The notes below the pieces were generated by a model. It had not been told where the DNA came from. It did not search any database and saw nothing but the letters and a program-made list of their open reading frames with translations. A program made the translations under genes and the position numbers. Shown one piece after another: positions 6,901 to 13,450 of a stretch of 32,419 nt of DNA (within the stretch, counting starts at the first letter, position 1; each line of letters begins with the position of its first letter). Source of the DNA: Rhodanobacteraceae bacterium (GTDB taxonomy: Bacteria; Pseudomonadota; Gammaproteobacteria; Xanthomonadales; Rhodanobacteraceae); NCBI GenBank assembly GCA_004299705.1, contig SCQS01000061.1, positions 1 to 32,419 of the forward strand, in the 5' to 3' direction.

Positions 6901-7010
6901 CTTCCCCCTTCCGCAGGAAGGGGGATTGAGGGGGGATGGCTTTCGTTCCATCCTCGCGTAAACGCATCCCCCCGCCGCTTCGCGGCGACCCCCTTCCGTT
7001 GGAAGGGGGG
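6901..7010. repeat. Composite palindromic repeat, copy B
   Basis: This 110-base unit consists of the hairpin CCCCCTTCC-GCA-GGAAGGGGG, then ATTGAGGGGGGATGGCTTTC, then CATCCCCCC, then the small hairpin GCCGC-TTC-GCGGC, and finally CCCCCTTCC-GTT-GGAAGGGGG. Copy C at 15900-16004 has the same modules in the same order. It ends 9 bases before the end of ispB. Confidence 0.8.
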
Positions 7011-7019
7011 TGAGAGATG

Positions 7020-8027
7020 TCAGTGATCGCGATTGATCGCGTAATCGGCCAAACCGGCCAGCGCGTCGCGATATTCCGACGATGGGAGTCCGGCAAGCGC
7101 CGCGTGGGCCGCATCGGCGTGCGCTTGCGCCCTGGCGCGGGTGCGCTCCAGCGCGCCGGAATCGCGGATTGCGGCGATGATGACGTCCAGCGCGGCCAGT
7201 CGCTGGCTGGTGATCGCGTTGCGCAGCAGTTCCGCCTGCATCGGCGTGGCGCGTTCGATCGCGTAGATCAGCGGCAGCGTGGGCTTGCCCTCGGCCAGGT
7301 CGTCGCCGATGTTCTTGCCCAGCGTGTCGGAATCGGAAACGTAATCCAGCAGGTCGTCGGCGATCTGGAATGCTGAACCCAGTTCCATGCCGTAACGACG
7401 CAACGCAATGCACTGCGCTTCCGGCAGGCCCGCCAGCATGCCGCCCAGTTGGGTCGCGGCCGCGAACAGCACCGCGGTCTTGCGCTCGATCACGCGCATG
7501 TACGCGGCTTCGCTGGTCTCGGCCTTGCCGATGTTCAGCAATTGCAGCACCTCGCCCTCGGCGATCGAGTTGGTGGTGTCGGCCAGGATGCGCATCACTT
7601 CCATGCGGTCCAGTTCCACCATCATCTGGAACGCGCGCGAATACAAAAAGTCGCCGACCAGCACGCTGGCGGCATTGCCCCAGGCGGCGTTGGCGGTCTT
7701 GCGTCCGCGCCGAAGGTCGGAGCCGTCCACCACGTCGTCGTGCAGCAAGGTCGCGGTGTGGATGAACTCGATCACGGCCGCGAGTTCGATGTGCGCCTCG
7801 CCGGTGTAACCCGCGGCGCGCGCCGCCAGCACGTGCAGGGTCGGACGCAGGCGCTTGCCGCCGCCGCCCACGATGTGTTCGCCGATCGCGTTGATCAGCA
7901 CCACGTCCGAATGCAGCCGCTGGCGGATCATTCCGTCCACCTGCCGCATGTCGGGCGCGGCAAGGTCGCGCGCCACGGTGAAGGCGTTGCTGACTTCGGG
8001 CGGCGGAACGGGGTGCGGGCGGTTCAT
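7020..8027 (-). CDS. ispB: Octaprenyl diphosphate synthase
   Basis: This 335-residue trans-polyprenyl synthase builds the ubiquinone side chain by adding isopentenyl units to farnesyl diphosphate. Both Mg-binding aspartate-rich motifs are present: DDVVD at 97-101 and DDLLD at 224-228. GGGGKRLRP at 54-62 is the substrate-binding Lys/Arg motif. The frame runs further upstream. I chose the ATG at 8027 (MNRPHPVPPPEVSN) because it gives the normal family length and has GGAAG a few bases upstream. The gene is divergent from ssb across 176 bases. On its strand, TACAAT at 8081-8086 could be the -10 box. It is convergent with the dienelactone hydrolase across a repeat-filled gap. Length and motifs give high confidence in the function. 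Confidence 0.95.
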   Translation of the reverse strand: MNRPHPVPPPEVSNAFTVARDLAAPDMRQVDGMIRQRLHSDVVLINAIGEHIVGGGGKRLRPTLHVLAARAAGYTGEAHIELAAVIEFIHTATLLHDDVVDGSDLRRGRKTANAAWGNAASVLVGDFLYSRAFQMMVELDRMEVMRILADTTNSIAEGEVLQLLNIGKAETSEAAYMRVIERKTAVLFAAATQLGGMLAGLPEAQCIALRRYGMELGSAFQIADDLLDYVSDSDTLGKNIGDDLAEGKPTLPLIYAIERATPMQAELLRNAITSQRLAALDVIIAAIRDSGALERTRARAQAHADAAHAALAGLPSSEYRDALAGLADYAINRDH

Positions 8028-8203
8028 GGGCTTCCGGTTCAAGGCGGGCGGCCGGTTCGAGCGGCAGGTTTGAACGGTGAATTGTACTGCGTTGCAGCAA
8101 TCGGCCGGCGCAGGCCTACACGCAGCCGCGGCGGCCGCCGGCATACGTGCCGATGTACTGGTAGCATCCTCGGTTTCAGCCGTATTGATTCGAGGGCTTG
8201 CAC

Positions 8204-8695
8204 ATGGCACGTGGCGTCAACAAGGTCATCCTGATCGGCAATCTGGGCGCGGACCCCGACACGCGCTACAGCGCGTCCGGCACCGCGATGTGCACGGTCA
8301 GCCTCGCCACTTCGGAAAGCTGGAAGGACAAGCAGACCGGCGAAATGCAGGATCGCACCGAGTGGCACCGGGTGAAGTTCTTCGGCAAGCTGGCCGAAAT
8401 CGCCGGCGAGTACCTGAAGAAGGGTCGGCAGGTGTACATCGAAGGGTCGATCCGCAGCAGCAAGTACACCGACAAGGAAGGCGTGGAACGCTGGAGCACC
8501 GACATCATCGCCAACAACATGCAGATGCTGGGTGGCCCCGGCGACAACGAATCGCGCGGCGAGGGTGGTGGCGGCTACCGCCAGCGTGCCCCGCAGCAGG
8601 GGCGGCCCTCCGGCGCACCGTCGGGTGGTGCATCACGCGCCCCCGAACCGCCGCCGCCGGACAACGGCTTCGAGGACGACGATATTCCGTTCTAG
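8204..8695 (+). CDS. ssb: Single-stranded DNA-binding protein
   Basis: This 163-residue protein coats single-stranded DNA in replication, repair and recombination. The N-terminal OB fold (about residues 1-112) starts [21 protein letters not shown] Gly/Gln/Arg/Pro-rich linker follows, and the acidic tip DDDIPF is the docking site for partner proteins. I chose the ATG at 8204 over the TTG at 8198 because GAGGG lies 7 bases upstream and MARGVNK is the family start. The TAG stop lies within the CTAG that forms the left target-site copy of the MITE-like element. Before insertion this CTAG would also have been the stop of the convergent isomerase gene. Confidence 0.97.
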   Translation: MARGVNKVILIGNLGADPDTRYSASGTAMCTVSLATSESWKDKQTGEMQDRTEWHRVKFFGKLAEIAGEYLKKGRQVYIEGSIRSSKYTDKEGVERWSTDIIANNMQMLGGPGDNESRGEGGGGYRQRAPQQGRPSGAPSGGASRAPEPPPPDNGFEDDDIPF

Positions 8696-8820
8696 GGGAA
8701 CTCTGATCAATCCTGCTGTTCGCCCTTCGATACCTCAGGGCGAACGGATAAGTATTTGATCCCGTTCGTGGTGAGGTATCGAACCACGAACAGCACAAAG
8801 CGAAATCAGAGGTTCCCTAG
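8692..8820. mobile_element. MITE-like element, copy 2, flanked by CTAG duplication
   Basis: A 121-base element (8696-8816) lies between two copies of CTAG (8692-8695 and 8817-8820). Its ends are imperfect inverted repeats: GGGAACTCTGAT on the left and GGAACCTCTGAT read inward from the right. The interior holds the two-hairpin core. The first stem is GTTCGCCCT/AGGGCGAAC at 8718-8745 and the second is GTTCGTGG/CCACGAAC at 8764-8791. The two loops are complementary (TCGATACCTC and GAGGTATCGA). There is no coding capacity. A CTAG target duplication is typical of IS5-family transposition (YTAR targets), so this is probably moved in trans by such a transposase. No transposase is in the window. Confidence 0.75.
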
Positions 8821-10007
8821 ACCGGACCAGCGACGACGTTGAGCACTTCGTAACACGCGCCCATGTTGTGGTAATCGGTCTTGCCGGCGTCGCTTTTCTC
8901 GTCGCTGTACTTGCGGCCGTCGCGGGTGAGGATGCGATACCAGCCACCGTGTTCGTGATCGACCAAGTGTTCCCACGCGTAGGTCCACAGGCGCCGGTAC
9001 CAGTCCCAATACTTTTGCTCGCCGGTGCGGTCGGCCAGCAGCGCCGCGCAGGCCAGTGATTCGGCCTGCACCCAGTGGTACTTGTCCGCATCGCAAATCG
9101 AACCGTCCGGTGCAAAGCCGTAGCACAGACCGCCGTATTGCGCGTCCCATGCGCGCACGACCGCGCTGTCGAACAGATGCCGCGCGGTCGGCAGCAACCA
9201 ATCCGCGTCGACGTGGCGACCGAGGATCAGCAGCAGCTTGGCCCACTCGGTCTGGTGGCCGGGCTGGAATCCCCACGGGCGAAACAGATCCTTGGGATTG
9301 TCCTTGTGGTATTCCCAGTCGATGTTCCAGTGCGCATCGTAGTGTTCCCACACCAGGCCGTCGGCCTTGGCAGCCTGCCGTCGGGTCATGTTGTCGGCCA
9401 GCGTGTACGCGCGGTCGAGCCAGCGTTGCTCACGGCTTGCCTCGAACGCGGTCAGCATCGCCTCGCACATGTGCATGTTGGCGTTCTGGCCGCGGTAGTC
9501 CGAGAAGTGCCACGCCGCATCTGCCTCGTCGCGATACAGGCCGTACTCCGCGTCCCAGTAGCGCTGCTCCAGCGTGTCCCAATGCGCGTCCATCCACGCG
9601 GCGGCTTCGTCCACGCCGGCCATGCGCGCTTGTGAGTACGCGACCAGCACGAACGCCGCACCGTAGCAATGGTTGGTGGTGTCTTCCGGCTTGCCGTCGC
9701 GCAGGAACCAGTGGTAACCGCCGGTCGCGGGGTTCAGGTGCGCGTCGCGGATGAAGGCGACGCAGTGGCGCACGCCGTCGAGGTATTCCTGTCCGCCGAA
9801 GTGGCGCGCGACCATCGCGTAGTCGAACACGAAGCGCGCGCTGCTGACCAGGTGGCGATGCACGCGGTCGTAGATCGTGCCGTCGTCCTTGTAATAGTGG
9901 AAGCAGCCGCCGGCGGGGTCGAGGCAATGCGGATGGTAGAACGCCATCGTGGCGCGGATGTGCTGGCGCAGGAAGTCGGGGGAACGAAAATCAGGCAAGG
10001 CGGTCAT
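8817..10007 (-). CDS. AGE-family sugar epimerase/isomerase, probable D-mannose isomerase
   Basis: This 396-residue cytoplasmic (alpha/alpha)6-barrel protein belongs to the N-acylglucosamine 2-epimerase superfamily. The active-site histidines and acid of the YihS/mannose-isomerase branch are visible: NMHMCEA with His179, GHQTEW with His251 and Glu254, and DYHNMGACYE with a His near 380. The neighbouring fructokinase, sugar transporter and GH92 mannosidase suggest that it converts mannose to fructose. Mannobiose or N-acyl-glucosamine epimerase activity cannot be excluded from sequence alone. The start at 10007 overlaps the fructokinase stop as ATGA, so it is the last gene of a translationally coupled operon. 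Its TAG stop lies in the right CTAG copy of the MITE-like element, and its length is normal. Confidence 0.9.
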   Translation of the reverse strand: MTALPDFRSPDFLRQHIRATMAFYHPHCLDPAGGCFHYYKDDGTIYDRVHRHLVSSARFVFDYAMVARHFGGQEYLDGVRHCVAFIRDAHLNPATGGYHWFLRDGKPEDTTNHCYGAAFVLVAYSQARMAGVDEAAAWMDAHWDTLEQRYWDAEYGLYRDEADAAWHFSDYRGQNANMHMCEAMLTAFEASREQRWLDRAYTLADNMTRRQAAKADGLVWEHYDAHWNIDWEYHKDNPKDLFRPWGFQPGHQTEWAKLLLILGRHVDADWLLPTARHLFDSAVVRAWDAQYGGLCYGFAPDGSICDADKYHWVQAESLACAALLADRTGEQKYWDWYRRLWTYAWEHLVDHEHGGWYRILTRDGRKYSDEKSDAGKTDYHNMGACYEVLNVVAGPV

Positions 10008-10984
10008 GCGTGTTGCTCCAGAAATGCTGTTACTTCGGCGCGTGTCGGCATGGCCGCGAACGAGCCGGTGCGGGTGACGGCCAGCGCGCCGCAGGCGGCG
10101 GCGAACCGCAGCGTCGCATCGCGTTTTGCGGAATCGGCAGCGAACGCCGACAGGGTTTCACTGCGCACGTCCGCCTGCACGAACCCGTGCAGGCAGCCGC
10201 CGACGAAGGCATCGCCGGCGCCGGTGGCGTCGACGGCGCGCACCGGGAAAGTCGGCGCCTTGCCTGATTGATCGCGGGTGTACCAGCGCAGCGTGTGTGC
10301 GCCGTCGGTGACCACCACGAATTGCGCGTGGCCCTGCCACACACGTTTGAGTGCGGCCGCCTCGCCGCCAACGGACGTCGCGAGGAATGCGAGTTCTTCC
10401 GCGCTCAGTTTGATGAAATCCGCGAGTGCCAGTGCTTGCCAGATGGTGGGCGCGGGATCCTCGTCGCGCCGCCACAATGCCGGGCGCAGGTTCATGTCGA
10501 AGCTCACCAGCGCGCCGGCGTCGTGCGCGCGCGCCATGCCGCGCAGGGTGGTTGCGGCCGACGCGGGCTCGGTCATGCTGCACGAACCTGCGTGGAAGAT
10601 GTTGCCGGCCGCGAAGATCGCGGGATCGAAGTCGTCGTCGCGAAACAGCAGGTCGGCGGAGGGTGGCCGGTAGAAACTGAAACTGCGGTCACCGTGCGGA
10701 TCGTGCGACACGAACGCCAGCGCGGTGTTGGCGGCATCGGTGCGGCGGGTATGGCGGGTGTCCACGCCCGCATCGGCCAAGCCCTTCAGCAGCAGGTCGC
10801 CGAACACGTCGCGGCCGAACATCCCGACGAAGGCGCTGGCGTCGCCCAGCCTTGCCACGGCCACCGCGACGTTGGCGGGCGCGCCGCCGGCGTGCGGGAT
10901 GTAGGCCGGCGGTGCATCGGCGCCACGCGATTGCTGATGGAAATCGATCAACGCCTCGCCGAAACACAGCACGTTTTTTTTCAT
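10004..10984 (-). CDS. PfkB-family carbohydrate kinase, probable fructokinase
   Basis: This 326-residue ribokinase-fold enzyme would phosphorylate fructose with ATP to fructose-6-phosphate. The N-terminal substrate signature is GGAPANVAVAVARLG (about 33-47). The C-terminal ATP signature is DATGAGDAFVGG, with the catalytic Asp. The start MKKNVLCFGEALIDF is typical of bacterial fructokinases. The reading frame extends upstream, but the ATG at 10984 overlaps the MFS transporter stop as ATGA, and the stop overlaps the isomerase start in the same way. Substrate assignment rests on the fructokinase-like sequence and on the adjacent mannose-isomerase-like gene. 2-keto-3-deoxygluconate kinase is a less likely alternative. 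Confidence 0.9.
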   Translation of the reverse strand: MKKNVLCFGEALIDFHQQSRGADAPPAYIPHAGGAPANVAVAVARLGDASAFVGMFGRDVFGDLLLKGLADAGVDTRHTRRTDAANTALAFVSHDPHGDRSFSFYRPPSADLLFRDDDFDPAIFAAGNIFHAGSCSMTEPASAATTLRGMARAHDAGALVSFDMNLRPALWRRDEDPAPTIWQALALADFIKLSAEELAFLATSVGGEAAALKRVWQGHAQFVVVTDGAHTLRWYTRDQSGKAPTFPVRAVDATGAGDAFVGGCLHGFVQADVRSETLSAFAADSAKRDATLRFAAACGALAVTRTGSFAAMPTRAEVTAFLEQHA

Positions 10985-12225
10985 GCGACGCGCGATCCCT
11001 TCAGCCCGTAATAAATGATGTAGCAATAACAAAGCAGCGGCAGCACGTAGGCGTGGTGCACGCCGACGTGGTCGGCGATCGCGCCCTGCGCGAGCGGGAT
11101 GATCGCGCCGCCCACGATTGCCATCACCAGCAGGCTCGACACCTTGCCGGTCAGCGGGCCGAAGTCCTCGATGCCGAGCGTGAAGATGTTGGGAAACATC
11201 ACCGAATTGAACAGGCCGATCGCGACCACGGTCGCGACCGCGACGTGGCCGTGCGTCAGCATCGTGGCGATCACCAGCAGCGCGGCGATGCTGGCGTTGA
11301 ACGCGAGCAGCTTGCGGGTGTCGATGCGGGTCAGCAGCGCCGAACCGATGAAGCGCCCGACCATCGCGCCGCCCCAGTACAGCGACACGAAGAACGCCGC
11401 GCGCGCTTCGGGCATGTGGCCGATTTCAGGCAGCGAAAGGTAGTTGATCATGAAGCTGCCGATCGACACTTCCGCGCCGACATACACGAAGATTGCCAGC
11501 ATGCCCAGCCACACGCGGCGCAGCTTCAGCGCGTCCGCGAAACGGTGCGTGGAGTCGTCTTCCGCTGCGCCTTCCAGCCGCGGCAGGTGGAACAGCCACA
11601 CGATGACCGCCAACGCGAACAGCACCAGCGCGATGCCGACGTAGGGGCCCTGCACGCTGTGCGCCTGTTGCAGTTTGTACGCGGCCTGCGCGGCGGGCGA
11701 CAGTTTCGCGAGTTCCGCCGCGCCCAGCACCGCGGTCGAGAGGATCAACAGGCCGCCGAAGGTCGGCGCCAGCATGGTGCCCAGTGAGTTCAGCGCCTGC
11801 GCGAGGTTCAGGCGGCTGGATGCGAGCCGCGACGGTCCGAGCAGGCTGACGTACGGATTGGCCGCAACCTGCAGCAGGGTGATGCCGCTGGCCAGCACGA
11901 AGAACGCGAACAGGAACAATCCGTACGAGCGTGCCTGCGCCGCCGGCAGGAACAGCAGCGCGCCGATGCCGGTCACGATCAGCCCGATGATGATGCTGGC
12001 GCGGTAACCGTAACGGGACAGCACCTTGCCCGAGGGCAGCGACATCAGGAAGTACGCGCCGAAGAAGGTGAACTGCACCAGCATCACCTGTGCGTAATCG
12101 AGCGTGAAGACCGACTTCAGGTGCGGGATCAGCACGTCGTTCAGGACGGTGATGAATCCCCACATGAAGAAGATCGTGCTCATCACGGCCATGGCCGTGC
12201 GGTTGCCTGCGACGCGTGCGTTCAT
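10981..12225 (-). CDS. FucP-type MFS sugar transporter (glucose/galactose/mannose:H+ symporter)
   Basis: This 414-residue inner-membrane protein has about 12 membrane helices and belongs to the FHS/FucP branch of the MFS. FFMWGFITVLNDVLIPHLK in helix 1 is the FucP/GluP signature. QVAANPYVSLLG and SRLNLAQALNSLGTMLAP follow in helices 4-5. It probably brings mannose into the cell by proton symport, inferred from the operon. The frame is open far upstream within lacI. I chose the ATG at 12225 because it overlaps the lacI stop as ATGA and MNARVAGNRTAMAVMS leads straight into helix 1. The gene stops as ATGA into the fructokinase. Confidence 0.93.
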   Translation of the reverse strand: MNARVAGNRTAMAVMSTIFFMWGFITVLNDVLIPHLKSVFTLDYAQVMLVQFTFFGAYFLMSLPSGKVLSRYGYRASIIIGLIVTGIGALLFLPAAQARSYGLFLFAFFVLASGITLLQVAANPYVSLLGPSRLASSRLNLAQALNSLGTMLAPTFGGLLILSTAVLGAAELAKLSPAAQAAYKLQQAHSVQGPYVGIALVLFALAVIVWLFHLPRLEGAAEDDSTHRFADALKLRRVWLGMLAIFVYVGAEVSIGSFMINYLSLPEIGHMPEARAAFFVSLYWGGAMVGRFIGSALLTRIDTRKLLAFNASIAALLVIATMLTHGHVAVATVVAIGLFNSVMFPNIFTLGIEDFGPLTGKVSSLLVMAIVGGAIIPLAQGAIADHVGVHHAYVLPLLCYCYIIYYGLKGSRVA

Positions 12226-13256
12226 GCGATGGTGGCCTCGCTGCTGGCGCGGATGATCAAGCGGACGGGAACGCTGCCGCGCACCGCGTCGATGTCCGGA
12301 TGCCGTACGCGTTCGAGAATGCGCGTGGCGGCTTGGTGGCCGCGCGCGCGCGGATCGCTGGCGAGCGTCGTCAGCGGGGGCGTGCTGACTGCTGCTTCGG
12401 GAATGTCGTCGAAGCCGGTAACCGCGAAGTCGCGCCCCGCGCGCATGCCGCGCGTCGCCAGACCCAGCATCAGTCCCAGCGCGACCGCGTCGTTGTAGCA
12501 AACCGCGGCGGTGGGCGCGGGATCGTGCACGAACAGCGCAGCAGTGCGCGCGGCGGCGTCGAGGCGTGTCGGTGCGGTTTCGATCAGCAGTTCCGGTTCG
12601 ACCGCGATGCCGGCCGCGGCCAGCGCGTCGGCATAGCCGCAGCGGCGTTCGCGGCAGGAACTGGAATCGGCGTGGCCGCCGAAGAACGCGATGCGGCGGT
12701 GTCCACGCTCCAGCAGGTGGTGGGTGGCCAACGCCGCGCCGCGGCGGTTGGCCAGCGCGAGATAATCCCAATGCGAGGCCGTCCATTGCACGTGCGCGGG
12801 TTCGCGGTTGAACACCAGCACCGGCACGTGCGTGCCCAATATCTGTTGCAGTTGCGCGCCATCGCTGCCTTCGGCCGGCGACAGGATGATGCCGGCCGGA
12901 TCGTGTTCCATCAACGACGTCAGCACGCGTTGCTGACGTTCCGGCGATTCGCTGGTGCTGCCGAGCAGGGTCACGTAGCCGGCGGCGCCCAGCGCTTCGT
13001 CCACGCCCGCGGCGAATTCCGCGAAGAACGGATTCGACAGGTCGTTGACCACCAGCGCCACGCTGGACGAACGGCGTTGGCGCAGGTTCGCGGCGGCGCG
13101 ATTGTAGACATAACCCTGTTTTTTCAGCTCGGCCTGCACCCGCGTGCGCGTGTCGGCCGCCGGCAACGGGCTACCGCGCAACACCAGCGAGACCGTGGCG
13201 CGCGATACCCCGCAGCCACGCGCGATGTCGGTCAAGGTGACGCGCCTGGCGCTCAC
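12222..13256 (-). CDS. LacI-family transcriptional regulator of the mannoside locus
   Basis: This 344-residue repressor has an N-terminal helix-turn-helix (VTLTDIARGCGVSRATVSLVLRG, about residues 6-28). A hinge and a periplasmic-binding-protein-like effector domain follow (SVALVVNDLSNPFFAEFAAGV, then CYNDAVALGLM, then TGFDDIPEA). The open frame reaches 13388 but has no ATG close to the HTH. I chose the GTG at 13256, which gives normal family length. The Shine-Dalgarno is weak, so the start is uncertain. It is the first gene of the operon and divergent from the GH92 gene. Two identical operators in the intergenic region are its likely targets, with mannose or a phosphorylated derivative as the likely inducer. 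Confidence 0.88.
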   Translation of the reverse strand: MSARRVTLTDIARGCGVSRATVSLVLRGSPLPAADTRTRVQAELKKQGYVYNRAAANLRQRRSSSVALVVNDLSNPFFAEFAAGVDEALGAAGYVTLLGSTSESPERQQRVLTSLMEHDPAGIILSPAEGSDGAQLQQILGTHVPVLVFNREPAHVQWTASHWDYLALANRRGAALATHHLLERGHRRIAFFGGHADSSSCRERRCGYADALAAAGIAVEPELLIETAPTRLDAAARTAALFVHDPAPTAAVCYNDAVALGLMLGLATRGMRAGRDFAVTGFDDIPEAAVSTPPLTTLASDPRARGHQAATRILERVRHPDIDAVRGSVPVRLIIRASSEATIA

Positions 13257-13287
13257 TGGGCGGGGGTCCGGCTGCTTGTGTCTGCGG

Positions 13288-13317
13288 AGTATAGGTATGG
13301 AACGGATTGGTTGTTCA
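13288..13317 (-). promoter_or_regulatory. Candidate promoter of the lacI-MFS-kinase-isomerase operon
   Basis: On the minus strand, TGAACA (13312-13317) and TATACT (13288-13293) are separated by 18 bases. The -10 is nearly perfect and the -35 matches 4 of 6. Transcription would start near 13281, 25 bases before the GTG of lacI. The upstream operator sits 7 bases beyond the -35. Confidence 0.4.
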
Positions 13318-13323
13318 TGATTA

Positions 13324-13337
13324 TTGGAACGATCCAA
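13324..13337. promoter_or_regulatory. LacI-type operator O1
   Basis: TTGGAACGATCCAA is an imperfect palindrome with a central CG, the usual form of LacI-family sites. An identical copy lies 103 bases away, close to ten helical turns, on the other side of the divergent intergenic region. This one is nearer the lacI operon promoter. Confidence 0.75.
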
Positions 13338-13426
13338 GTCCAGTATGATGCCCGCGCGGAAAATTAGTTGCATTCTGCACTGCAGCATGCTTCCGATCGC
13401 GGCGCATGCTAATTTTGGCCGATCTT

Positions 13427-13440
13427 TTGGAACGATCCAA
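13427..13440. promoter_or_regulatory. LacI-type operator O2, abutting the GH92 ribosome-binding site
   Basis: This is an exact second copy of TTGGAACGATCCAA. Its last two bases are part of AAGGA (13439-13443), the Shine-Dalgarno of the GH92 gene. Bound repressor here would block transcription into the GH92 gene, alone or by looping with O1. Confidence 0.75.
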
Positions 13441-13450
13441 GGAACTCGCC

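Noticed and set aside
6669-7010. Possible CRISPR array in the repeat-rich gap
   Set aside because: The units are palindromic modules of unequal length without regular direct repeats and spacers, and no cas genes are nearby.
10981-12786. 601-codon open frame covering the MFS transporter and extending into the regulator
   Set aside because: The first 187 codons are arginine- and alanine-rich without any family likeness and overlap the whole end of lacI in another frame. This is a long open frame caused by high GC; the real start is 12225.
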